Below are positions 1 to 6,619 of a stretch of DNA of 9,581 bases, in pieces; position 1 is the stretch's first letter, and each line of letters begins with the position of its first letter. Under the pieces are notes generated by a model, which was not told the DNA's origin, ran no database searches, and saw only the letters and a program-made list of their open reading frames with translations. This stretch comes from an uncultured Ruminococcus sp. GTDB taxonomy: Bacteria > Bacillota > Clostridia > Oscillospirales > Acutalibacteraceae. A program made the translations under genes and the position numbers. Location of the stretch: assembly GCA_902803585.1 (NCBI GenBank), contig CADCQO010000130.1:1-9581 (forward strand). Reading direction: 5' to 3'.

Positions 1-1245
1 AGCAGCACCTCTTGTATTGGCAGCTCCAACCAATTTTGCTGTTGCAGCCTGCAGTGCTTTTGCATAGTTATAATCAGCCAATGCCTGCTGATATCTTGAC
101 AAAGCTGTATTATACTCACCAAGTTTATTTTCGTAATCTACTTCCTTAGCAGCTGCATCACCTGTAGCTGTCAAAAGTGCTGTATAAGCATCAGCCTTTG
201 CAGCCTCAGCATCTGCCAATGCGTTCTGCTTATTTGTATAGTCTGCTGATGCATCTGATGAGCCGTCTGTGTACCATGCTTCAAGATAAGCAACATCCGG
301 GTTTACATCAGAACCGCTATTGTGATATGTGAGGTGAGGAGTAACATTCGTCAGAGTAACATCCTTTACATACTGGATAAGAGGATCTCCAACAATCTTA
401 CCATCTTCATCTACGGTTACACCTGTACCGAGCTTGCCAGACTCTACACTGATATCAAATTCCCAATCAACAACACCTGTTGTAGCGTTGTAAGACTCTT
501 TTGCAGCACGGAACGGATCTTCACCGATAACGATCTTGTAGTACTTGCCTTCTGTACTCTCATCAATATCTGTATCAGGATCGTCTGCTGTACCAGCTGC
601 CGGAGCTACATAATAGTAACCAGCATATGTGTACTTCTCAGGAACAGCAGGCTTTGATTCATCAACATCTGTTGTTGCAGGATCATCTGCAACTGCATCC
701 TGTGCAGGAATAATGCTTCTCTTGAAGATATAAGTACCGGTCTTAGTGGGATGCCAACGAGTACCCTCAACCTTACCGGGAGCATCAGCAGGATCCGCAT
801 TTTCTGCTGACTGAGCAACGTCTGTCAAAGTTGCAGAATTTACCGGACCAAGCTCAACATCGTCTTGTTCATTCTCATCGGCTGCTTTGAAGTATGCAAG
901 ATAGCCGCCTGCTTCATGTGTTGTAGCACCATCAATAGCTCTTGCTCTGCCATCACTGAGTTCTACATAATCTTTGTCATGAGCAGCAGTACCGTTGGGA
1001 GCTTCTGCAACTCTCTTCTCGTAAGTATAGGTAAGATTACCTGAAACGGTTTCCTTTACGAATGCACCAATCGAACCAGTGTTAACAGCATAAACATCTT
1101 TGTTAACCTGCTGACCGGGAATCATGTTCTGCGGGGGAACGAAGGACTCGACGATGCTTACGCCATAGTCAGCGTTAGCTGTCAAACGGTTGGTAACTTC
1201 ATCTTTGGATGTGAACCATGCGAATGTTGTGCAGGCAAAAAAGAT
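1..1245 (-). CDS. 5'-truncated SipW-dependent (TasA/CalY-like) secreted surface protein, also cut by the window edge
   Basis: The minus frame is open from 1305 down to base 1, over 410 codons, with no stop. Its first recognisable residues are ACTTFAWFTSKDEVTNRLTA, followed by YGVSIVESF, then IPGQQVNKDVYAVNTGSIGAFVKETVSG. This is the pattern around and after the cleavage site of SipW-dependent proteins (TasA, camelysin/CalY): an A-W/Y-F-T motif, a short strand, then PG...K...V.NTG. After this comes an acidic, Asp/Pro/Thr-rich stretch with many aromatic strands (about 1120-300). The last part, 300-1, is an Ala-rich, probably coiled-coil segment (ADAEAAKADAYTALL and similar). The C-terminus is outside the window. 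No ATG, GTG or TTG with a ribosome site exists upstream in frame; the first in-frame ATG is at 1125, inside the domain, and a stop lies at 1306-1308. The positively charged start and most of the signal peptide are therefore missing. TasA-like proteins form extracellular fibres or matrix in Bacillus; the role here is unknown. The family call is fairly sure and the exact left boundary is not. Confidence 0.72.
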   Translation of the reverse strand, partial: MFFACTTFAWFTSKDEVTNRLTANADYGVSIVESFVPPQNMIPGQQVNKDVYAVNTGSIGAFVKETVSGNLTYTYEKRVAEAPNGTAAHDKDYVELSDGRARAIDGATTHEAGGYLAYFKAADENEQDDVELGPVNSATLTDVAQSAENADPADAPGKVEGTRWHPTKTGTYIFKRSIIPAQDAVADDPATTDVDESKPAVPEKYTYAGYYYVAPAAGTADDPDTDIDESTEGKYYKIVIGEDPFRAAKESYNATTGVVDWEFDISVESGKLGTGVTVDEDGKIVGDPLIQYVKDVTLTNVTPHLTYHNSGSDVNPDVAYLEAWYTDGSSDASADYTNKQNALADAEAAKADAYTALLTATGDAAAKEVDYENKLGEYNTALSRYQQALADYNYAKALQAATAKLVGAANTRGAA

Positions 1246-1257
1246 GATTCTCCCCGA

Positions 1258-1323
1258 AGTTCCTCTTTTTATGCGGGTTTCTATGCTTGTTTCTGCACCA
1301 GAAATCTATCGGAAAAGGGAACT
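1258..1323. repeat. Imperfect inverted repeat in the junction between the surface gene and the recombinase
   Basis: Bases 1258-1269 (AGTTCCTCTTTT) can pair with 1313-1323 (AAAAGGGAACT): 11 base pairs with one bulged T at 1264, arms about 43 bases apart. It sits in the roughly 100 non-coding bases between the recombinase stop codon and the place where surface-protein similarity begins. It could be part of a recombinase attachment site. The arms are partly homopolymeric, so chance is possible. No T-run follows it in either direction that would make it a good terminator. Confidence 0.3.
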
Positions 1324-1342
1324 GATTTTTTCTTTTTTCTAT

Positions 1343-2953
1343 TCAGCGCTTCTTGATCGGCACACAAATTTTATAACCTCCGTAAAACAGTACCGCAATT
1401 TCCTTTTTGCTGACTGCTTCTACTTTCAACAAAATTTTGTCCATAAAGCTGTCTTCAAATTGTTCAGGCGGGGTCAGCTTAGCCAGCAGTTTTTCAGCTG
1501 CTGCAGCTTTCATTTTCTGACAAAGGTTTTCTTCCTGCTTTTCACGCAGGGCATCCAACTGTTCCACAATTTCATTTTCTTTTCGGTTCAGTTCTCTCAG
1601 TTCCTGACTCATGCTCTCAAATGTATAACCGCTGATGCCCGCTAAAATGGTATCCCGTTCATTTTCAATTTTTGTCAGCTGTTCGGAAAGCCTGCTCCGT
1701 TCTTCTTCAATTCTCAGGTTTTCGCTGGCGGTATCCGAAAAGTTGTTACTGCCTGATATTTCACCGTTGGCAGTCTGCTGTGACAGGAGGTTAACCGCGG
1801 ATAAAATCGCTTCATGCAAAACATTTTCATGGTAGGAGGGGGAGCGGGAGCAGCTTTTTCCTTCCATGCGGTTTTTACAGCGCCACACACCTGTTTTTTC
1901 ACCCTTCAAAAGCCATGTTGTACGCTTATATGTACTGCCGCAGTAAGGACATATCAACAGCCGGCTCAGACAGTATCTGGTGGTATATGTGCCCTTTTCT
2001 TCACTGCCGCGTTTGGCACTGCGCCGTCGTTTTTCGAGTTCCAGCCGCACTGTATCATAAGTCTGGCGGTCGATGATAGCATCATGACAGTCCTGTACGA
2101 AAACCATCGGTTTCTGACCGGTATTTTTTGCCCGTTCATGTGTCAGACAGTTAACGGTATAGGTCTTTTGTAAAATTGCGTCACCTGCATATTTCTCGTT
2201 TTTCAGTATCTGGTATACATGGTTCCTTGTCCATACAGTCTGACCGTTCCGGCGGGAAACATTTCTCTGCGTCAGATCCTGTGCAATTGCGGTAACGCCC
2301 TGTCCATCTGCAAATTTTCGGAAAATTTCCCGCACAATTTCGGCTTCTTCCTCGATAATCACCGGACGGCCGTTTTCGTCCAGACGATATCCCAGTGTAT
2401 TCTGCATCTGATAGCGCACATGACCTTCACGGAAGGATTTTTCGATACCCCATGTCACGTTTCTGCTGATCGACTCGCTTTCGGCCTGTGCAAAGGAAGC
2501 GTACAGGCTGATGACAAATTCAGAACTGATTTCAGAAGTATTGATATTTTCCTTCTCGAAAATCACCGTTACGCCAAGTGTCTTCAATTCCCGTACATAG
2601 TTGAGACAGTCTACTGTATTTCTTGCAAAACGGCTGATACTCTTACAAAGAATCAGGTCGATTTTCTTTCTTCTTGCCATGCGTATCATATTGTTGAACT
2701 GTGTACGGTTCTTTGTTCTTGTACCGCTGATACCCTCATCTGCAAAAATTCCCGCCAATTGCCAGTCTGCATGGCTGTTGATGAAGTCGGTATAATAGCT
2801 GATCTGAGCGGCGTAGGAATTCTGTTGATGTTCTTCTTCCGTAGACACACGACAATAGGCTGCCACCCGTTTGAGAGGTTCATGACTGATCGGCAGTGGT
2901 GCTTGTCGTCTGGCGGGAATAAGTGTTATCGAATCTGTGATGCGTTGGTTCAT
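1343..2953 (-). CDS. Large serine recombinase (site-specific integrase/invertase)
   Basis: A 536-residue large serine recombinase, complete. The N-terminal resolvase/invertase domain (about residues 28-175) has the catalytic serine Ser37 in AAYCRVST and the active-site arginine segment SRFARNT at 107-113. The recombinase DNA-binding domain follows (about 185-310). A zinc ribbon has Cys335/Cys338 (CPYC) and Cys359/Cys368. A long charged coiled coil (about 410-485) precedes the C-terminal segment. Such enzymes cut both strands through a phosphoserine link at short att sites and catalyse integration, excision or inversion; the coiled coil controls direction. The ATG at 2953 has AAGGAG 8 bases upstream and overlaps the TGA of the preceding gene by four bases (ATGA), so translation is probably coupled. 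It is the last gene of the operon, and no clear terminator follows before the headless surface gene. All key residues are present, so it is probably active. Its target site cannot be read from the protein. Confidence 0.93.
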   Translation of the reverse strand: MNQRITDSITLIPARRQAPLPISHEPLKRVAAYCRVSTEEEHQQNSYAAQISYYTDFINSHADWQLAGIFADEGISGTRTKNRTQFNNMIRMARRKKIDLILCKSISRFARNTVDCLNYVRELKTLGVTVIFEKENINTSEISSEFVISLYASFAQAESESISRNVTWGIEKSFREGHVRYQMQNTLGYRLDENGRPVIIEEEAEIVREIFRKFADGQGVTAIAQDLTQRNVSRRNGQTVWTRNHVYQILKNEKYAGDAILQKTYTVNCLTHERAKNTGQKPMVFVQDCHDAIIDRQTYDTVRLELEKRRRSAKRGSEEKGTYTTRYCLSRLLICPYCGSTYKRTTWLLKGEKTGVWRCKNRMEGKSCSRSPSYHENVLHEAILSAVNLLSQQTANGEISGSNNFSDTASENLRIEEERSRLSEQLTKIENERDTILAGISGYTFESMSQELRELNRKENEIVEQLDALREKQEENLCQKMKAAAAEKLLAKLTPPEQFEDSFMDKILLKVEAVSKKEIAVLFYGGYKICVPIKKR

Positions 2954-3471
2954 ATTGCCGTCTCCTTTTTCACAATACAGCTATATCTTTCCGCCGCCAA
3001 TGTCAGAATCATCATTCGCACCTCGTCACTGTTCCGGACTGGCTGCCGAAGCACCTGACTGATTTCATCTGCTAAACGTGACACACGCTCATTAGTGGTA
3101 AACTCCCACTCTATGGGTATATAAAAATCACTTTCACTTGTTGGAACGGTATTTCCTCTGACAGCGGACAGCGGCGGCGGCTTCATTGCCTGAACGGCTT
3201 CAAAGGTTTGTTTTTCGATAATAGCGGGAAAATCCTTTGCACCCGCATAGATTTGTTTATAAAGAATAGCGCTGACTTTCTTGATTGTCTTATCTCTGCT
3301 GTCAGAAAAAAACGGCAGCTGTTCCTCATACAGTGTTTTTCCGATGGCATATACACCGGTTCCCTCCAGCCTCATGCGAAAAATACGTCTTATCACCTCA
3401 CTTTCTTCCGCATCTGTCCGCAGTATACCGTTTTCCATTCTGTAACCGTAGGGAATCATTCGTTTATTCAT
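2950..3471 (-). CDS. Catalytic-domain-less recombinase-family protein (DNA-binding domain only)
   Basis: A 173-residue protein that begins almost exactly where the DNA-binding 'recombinase' domain (Pfam Recombinase type) starts in the full-length neighbours: PYGYRMENG at residues 7-15, matching VPYGYRKD in the upstream recombinase. The domain runs to about residue 95 (ending ...IIEKQTFEAVQAM). The remaining 75 residues are predicted helical and charged. There is no resolvase domain, no catalytic serine and no zinc ribbon. It has its own strong ribosome site (AAGGAGG, 7 bases before the ATG at 3471) and four-base ATGA overlaps with both neighbours, so it is an organised gene and not decay debris. 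It probably acts as an accessory or directionality subunit that binds att DNA or pairs with the other two recombinases; that role is inference. The domain call is good and the function is unknown. Confidence 0.8.
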   Translation of the reverse strand: MNKRMIPYGYRMENGILRTDAEESEVIRRIFRMRLEGTGVYAIGKTLYEEQLPFFSDSRDKTIKKVSAILYKQIYAGAKDFPAIIEKQTFEAVQAMKPPPLSAVRGNTVPTSESDFYIPIEWEFTTNERVSRLADEISQVLRQPVRNSDEVRMMILTLAAERYSCIVKKETAI

Positions 3472-4970
3472 ACAAGAGCCTCCTTCAGCACCAGTCCGCC
3501 CATCAACTCAAAGACAGCGGTACAGCCGTCTGTCACTGTCCGCAATAATATTTTTTCGGACAAGATATCTGGATCGGTTTCTGTGGTGATAAGCTGATAG
3601 AGTTTTTCAAGCTGTTCTGCGGTTTTGCCGTAGGAATTTGTATACTGTTCCAGACAGTTCTGTATCACCTGCAGCAACTGTACGATTTCTCTTTCAGCAC
3701 AAAACAGCTTTTCCTGCGAAATACAGCCGTTGGCACACAGTTCACATAATACATAGCGTCTTTGCAAAAGCTCCTTCTGTTGTTCTTCCAGCGCTTTGAT
3801 TTCATCGCTTACGGCGTGATGATCGAGATACTGAAGCTGGAGGATACAGGGCAGAAGTATTTCACAGGCAAATTTACGCAGTTTCCGGCATAACCTGTCC
3901 CATGCCGCACGATAATCCGCATCTGAAAAATTCTTGTTGGTGCAGGGGCGCTGAGGCTGTCTTTTACCGGAGCAGATCCACAGCGAACGGATACCCTTTT
4001 CGGCGTAATAGTAAGAGCGTCCGCAGGTACATTTTGTTTTACCGCGAAAGGGTGAGCAGGTCACACGGCGGGGCATATGGGTATTTTTACGGCGCAGTGC
4101 CTGTGCAGCGATGAAGTCCTCACGGGAGATAATGGGCGGCAGACAGTTCCGTACATAGTAGCTTTCCTGTTCACCCCGATTGATTTTTCCTTTGACGCCC
4201 ATAAAAACCGAATACGTTTTTTGCCAGCGGATATCACCGATGTACTTTTCCTGACGGAGCATTTTGAGTATTGTCACGTTGTTCCAAAGAATGCCTGTGG
4301 GGGAGGGAATACCTTCCTGATTGAACAGATCCGCAATCATCTGTGCGCCGTTTCCCGAAAGATAAAGACGATAGATACGCTGCACGACTGAGGCGGTTGT
4401 TTCATCGACAACAAGCTGTTTTTTGCTGTCTTTGCGGTAGCCATAGGGTACTCTTGCAATGCCCAGCGTACCGTCTGCCATTTTCTTTTTAAGACTCCAA
4501 CGGACGTTGTTGGAAATAGAAGCGGATTCCTCCTGCGCCAAACTTTCCAGTATGGTGAGCAGCATTTCATCGCTTACACGGGAGGTATCAATGCCTTCCT
4601 TGTCAAACAGTACCGTAACGCCAAGCTGTTTGAGTTCCCGCAGAATAACAAGGCATTCTTTCGTATTGCGGGCAAAGCGGCTCAGGGATTTTGTGATAAT
4701 ACGGTCAATTTTTCCGTTACGGCAGTCCTCCAGCATCTGCAAAAAGTCAGAACGTCCTTCGGCAGATGTACCGCTGCTGTAATCTGTGTAAATGTTCACC
4801 AGTTTTTCATGGGAGGAATCTGACAAAAGCTGTCGGAAGTAGTTTTGCTGTGCCTCGCATGAATGCCTCTGAACCGCTTTGGCTGAGGATACTCTGCAAT
4901 AAGCACCGACACGTATTTTCTCCTGCTGTTCAAGTGATTCCATCGCTTGTATGATCGTTACCTTTGGCAT
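3468..4970 (-). CDS. Large serine recombinase (first gene of the triplet)
   Basis: A 500-residue large serine recombinase. The start is chosen at 4970 (MPKVTIIQA), not the in-frame ATG at 4991: GGAGAG lies 11 bases upstream (4982-4987), relatives typically begin MxKVTxI, and the upstream ATG lacks a close ribosome site. The catalytic domain (about 19-165) has Ser28 in AYCRVSS and SRFARNT at 97-103. The DNA-binding domain starts at VPYGYRKD (174) and runs to about 295. The zinc ribbon is unusual: the first pair is Cys314-x-Cys316 instead of CxxC, followed by Cys333 and Cys343. A coiled-coil-rich tail (about 360-450) follows. It differs clearly in sequence from the recombinase at 1343-2953, so the two are not a recent duplication. 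Its stop overlaps the start of the middle gene (ATGA). Co-expressed triplet members may act together on one pair of sites. Confidence 0.92.
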   Translation of the reverse strand: MPKVTIIQAMESLEQQEKIRVGAYCRVSSAKAVQRHSCEAQQNYFRQLLSDSSHEKLVNIYTDYSSGTSAEGRSDFLQMLEDCRNGKIDRIITKSLSRFARNTKECLVILRELKQLGVTVLFDKEGIDTSRVSDEMLLTILESLAQEESASISNNVRWSLKKKMADGTLGIARVPYGYRKDSKKQLVVDETTASVVQRIYRLYLSGNGAQMIADLFNQEGIPSPTGILWNNVTILKMLRQEKYIGDIRWQKTYSVFMGVKGKINRGEQESYYVRNCLPPIISREDFIAAQALRRKNTHMPRRVTCSPFRGKTKCTCGRSYYYAEKGIRSLWICSGKRQPQRPCTNKNFSDADYRAAWDRLCRKLRKFACEILLPCILQLQYLDHHAVSDEIKALEEQQKELLQRRYVLCELCANGCISQEKLFCAEREIVQLLQVIQNCLEQYTNSYGKTAEQLEKLYQLITTETDPDILSEKILLRTVTDGCTAVFELMGGLVLKEALV

Positions 4971-4981
4971 GAATACGTTCA

Positions 4982-4987
4982 CTCTCC
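4982..4987 (-). promoter_or_regulatory. Ribosome binding site deciding the start of the first recombinase
   Basis: GGAGAG on the minus strand, 11 bases before the ATG at 4970. The spacing is a little long but better than anything before the ATG at 4991, whose nearest G-rich run is about 15 bases away. Confidence 0.5.
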
Positions 4988-4991
4988 GCAT

Positions 4992-5053
4992 TTTTTTGAA
5001 TTTTAACCCCGATTTTATGTACCAATTTTTGGTCTGAAAGTATTTTTTCGCTG
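4992..5053 (-). promoter_or_regulatory. Leader region of the recombinase operon with a small palindrome
   Basis: This AT-rich stretch must hold the recombinase promoter, because a strong terminator lies just upstream. Two TAAAAT boxes could serve as -10 elements on the minus strand, but neither has a good -35 at 16-18 bases, so I name no promoter. A short palindrome, ACCAATTTTTGGT, lies at 5021-5033 and could be an operator or one arm of an attachment site. GGTCT at 5031-5035 is also complementary to AGACC at 5058-5062 in the terminator, but only over 5 bases. Confidence 0.3.
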
Positions 5054-5097
5054 AAAAAGACCTCGCTATATGAACGGGAACTCACATAACAAGGTCT
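5054..5097 (-). terminator. Intrinsic terminator of the DHHW lipoprotein gene
   Basis: On the minus strand, 35 bases past the stop codon, a 16-base-pair stem (AGACCTTGTTATGTGA with TCATATAGCGAGGTCT) closes an 8-base loop and is followed directly by a T-run (5058-5054). All three positions that are not Watson-Crick are G-U in the minus-strand RNA. They would be A-C mismatches in plus-strand RNA, so the hairpin is built for minus-strand transcription. It separates the lipoprotein gene from the recombinase operon. Confidence 0.92.
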
Positions 5098-5131
5098 GGT
5101 GATTGAATGGGGACGGACTGCCCCTGAAAAT

Positions 5132-6364
5132 TCAGCTGACGAGTGCGTTCAACTCATCAACACGGGGGCCTGTCGCAGAAGCCATAGTATTATTAACAAA
5201 AATTACTTCGTCAATCTGGTGATCTTTCAGATACTGCTGAAAATCAAACTCAATATAACGGAAGTCGATCATATGTGTTTCGCTGTAAGTCAATGCAATA
5301 TAGGGACAGAAGGCGTTGCCGTAAGATTCTTTTACGACAGCAATTTTCTTTCCGTTGCCGTCCTTGTTTTTGCAGACCATCAGGGGATTATCTCCGCCCA
5401 GAAATACGCCGTAAGCGTGGATACCTTCTGCATAACTGTGCATCAGGCGGGAAGGCTGTTCATTTTCGCCGCTGTCATCAAAAACGGAGGTAGAAGTATC
5501 GGCATCCAGCGTATAGTAGTGTACGGTGTCAGCATCTACCAAAGACGGATCTACATAGTTGGTCAGACTGCCGTAATAGCCGTCAATTGTACCCTCTATC
5601 ATATTTTCGAGCCGGAGGTAATCAATGCCGGCGGCTTTGCAGAAATCTTTATAGGCATAATAGGCTGCCAGTCCTGTCCAATGATGGTCTGTGTTGAAAT
5701 AAAGGTACTCATCACGGTGATGCGCCAGCGTATTGTAAGGGTTGATACCGATAATATCCTCTGTATAGCTGTTGAGAATCGTATTGATGTAGGCATTCTG
5801 GTCGGGCAGGTCATAGGCATCGAAAAAGCGTTCCGGCAGAGTAACGCCGCAATGTGTGGGAACGATGACATTATAGACTTTTACGCTGCTGCCAAGTGCC
5901 TTCTTGATGTTGGAAATAGCAGCGGCGTAGTCTTTGGCAAGACTGTCATTCCCGAAAAATAACTCATAGGCTGTACGGCCATAGAGCAGGACACCGTCTA
6001 TCATCTGACCGACGTCTGTTCCGTCACTGTCCGGCAGGTCGGGCAGGTTGCCTTGTTCTTTGGCATCGGTGGGGTCATCTTTCTTTTCAGGAACAGAGGC
6101 GGCGCTTTCTTTCTTGCTGCTTTCGTCCGGAGTGTCTGGGGTACTTTCAGAAGAAGAAACTTTTTCGGAGTTTTCAGCAGGTGCAGAGGTACTTTCAGCA
6201 GAGGAAGCTTTTTCGGAGCTTTCAGCGGGTGAAGGGGTGCTTTCGGAGGCAGTCGGTACAGTACTGCTGTCCGAAGTCTTGCCGGAACTGCCGCAGGCTG
6301 TACAGGTCAGCAGTGAAGATGTCAGCAGAACAGCAGCAATGGCTTTTATGATGGGCTTTTTCAT
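5132..6364 (-). CDS. DHHW-family (SGNH/AlgX-like) secreted lipoprotein
   Basis: A 410-residue predicted lipoprotein. The start at 6364 (MKKPIIKAIA) is chosen because GGGAGG (6372-6377) lies 7 bases upstream; the ATG at 6370 is too close to it, and the one at 6403 would put extra residues before the signal peptide. The hydrophobic segment ends in CTAC, so Cys24 is the likely lipidated residue. Residues 25-110 are a Ser/Glu/Pro-rich linker with three tandem 16-residue repeats. The folded part (about 112-410) has the family signature TDHHWT (DHHW at 226-229), FLGGDNP near 321 and KESYGNAF at 345-352, where Ser347 matches the serine of this fold. DHHW proteins are related to the AlgJ/AlgX group, which acts in O-acetylation of extracellular polysaccharide, often beside an MBOAT acyltransferase. 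No such partner is in this window, so the substrate is unknown. It is a single-gene unit with its own promoter and terminator. Confidence 0.85.
   Translation of the reverse strand: MKKPIIKAIAAVLLTSSLLTCTACGSSGKTSDSSTVPTASESTPSPAESSEKASSAESTSAPAENSEKVSSSESTPDTPDESSKKESAASVPEKKDDPTDAKEQGNLPDLPDSDGTDVGQMIDGVLLYGRTAYELFFGNDSLAKDYAAAISNIKKALGSSVKVYNVIVPTHCGVTLPERFFDAYDLPDQNAYINTILNSYTEDIIGINPYNTLAHHRDEYLYFNTDHHWTGLAAYYAYKDFCKAAGIDYLRLENMIEGTIDGYYGSLTNYVDPSLVDADTVHYYTLDADTSTSVFDDSGENEQPSRLMHSYAEGIHAYGVFLGGDNPLMVCKNKDGNGKKIAVVKESYGNAFCPYIALTYSETHMIDFRYIEFDFQQYLKDHQIDEVIFVNNTMASATGPRVDELNALVS
6101..6244 (-). repeat. Three tandem 48-base repeats coding the lipoprotein linker
   Basis: Residues 41-56, 57-72 and 73-88 of the lipoprotein are three in-frame 16-residue units: ESTPSPAESSEKASSA, ESTSAPAENSEKVSSS and ESTPDTPDESSKKESA. 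The first two are close at the DNA level and the third has diverged. The units act as a flexible spacer between the membrane anchor and the folded domain. Copy number may vary between strains. Confidence 0.75.
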
Positions 6365-6371
6365 GGACATT

Positions 6372-6377
6372 CCTCCC
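6372..6377 (-). promoter_or_regulatory. Ribosome binding site deciding the lipoprotein start
   Basis: GGGAGG on the minus strand, 7 bases before the ATG at 6364. It is only one base from the alternative ATG at 6370, which rules that start out. Confidence 0.8.
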
Positions 6378-6393
6378 TTTCTTGATGATAAAG

Positions 6394-6422
6394 AGTATAG
6401 CACAACCTTTTCGGTTCTTCAA
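6394..6422 (-). promoter_or_regulatory. Extended -10 sigma-A promoter of the lipoprotein gene
   Basis: Minus strand: -35 TTGAAG (6422-6417), 17-base spacer, -10 TATACT (6399-6394) preceded by TGC, an extended -10. The predicted transcript start is about 20-25 bases before the start codon. The spacer holds a small dyad, AACC-GAAAA-GGTT (6404-6416), which could be an operator but may be chance. Confidence 0.75.
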
Positions 6423-6562
6423 TGAACAGATGCGAAAAGAATTTGATAAAAGCGTTTTGGTTTTCTATCATAATTTGACAAAACAGCATTATATACAAAA
6501 ATATCGAGAATCAAAAGGTTATTTTTTTCTCCTGCGGTTTGTTGACGTGACGGAAAAAAATA

Positions 6563-6591
6563 TTGAATAAATGCGGAAAAAATGTTATGAT
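6563..6591 (+). promoter_or_regulatory. Sigma-A promoter of recJ-rel
   Basis: -35 TTGAAT (6563-6568), 17-base spacer, -10 TATGAT (6586-6591). The predicted transcript start near 6598 gives a leader of about 20 bases before the GTG at 6620. An in-frame TTG at 6563 lies inside this promoter, so it cannot be the start of recJ. Confidence 0.72.
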
Positions 6592-6605
6592 AGTTAGAAA
6601 CAGAA

Positions 6606-6612
6606 AAGGCGG
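6606..6612 (+). promoter_or_regulatory. Ribosome binding site deciding the GTG start of recJ
   Basis: AAGGCGG lies 7 bases before the GTG at 6620. No in-frame upstream ATG or TTG has a comparable site. Confidence 0.7.
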
Positions 6613-6619
6613 TGTATTT

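Larger units (their letters stand above)
1246..5053 (-). mobile_element. Serine recombinase triplet cassette (putative end or remnant of an integrated element)
   Basis: Three recombinase-family genes lie head to tail on the minus strand, between a decapitated surface-protein gene on the left and the terminator of a chromosomal lipoprotein gene on the right. Triplets of serine integrases are known at one end of some integrative elements of Firmicutes, which is established knowledge; that this cassette is such an end is inference. I found no direct repeat shared by the two flanks (about 1240-1342 and 4992-5053), and no conjugation, phage or cargo gene. The borders given are simply the first and last bases not assigned to flanking features. 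The missing head of the surface gene is not present at the right border, so simple insertion of a 3.8-kb unit does not explain the layout. Confidence 0.4.

Noticed and set aside
322..657. Plus-strand open frame of 111 codons at the left
   Set aside because: It is antisense to the continuous surface-protein frame; its Cys/Ile-rich product has no recognisable pattern.
1246..1342. Intrinsic terminator after the recombinase operon
   Set aside because: The only stem has a 43-base loop and no directly following T-run on the minus strand; the T-run near 1237-1242 is not preceded by a good hairpin.
2219..3058. 279-codon plus-strand open frame
   Set aside because: It lies antisense over the recombinase with all catalytic motifs and over the middle gene, has Cys/His/Phe-rich composition typical of shadow frames, and has no convincing ribosome site.
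5099..5962. 287-codon plus-strand open frame
   Set aside because: It is antisense to the DHHW lipoprotein, crosses the terminator hairpin and resembles no family.
6475..6504. Perfect -35 box TTGACA at 6475-6480 as a second recJ promoter
   Set aside because: No acceptable -10 lies 16-18 bases downstream (AAAATA or AAATAT only), and the promoter at 6563-6591 fits much better.
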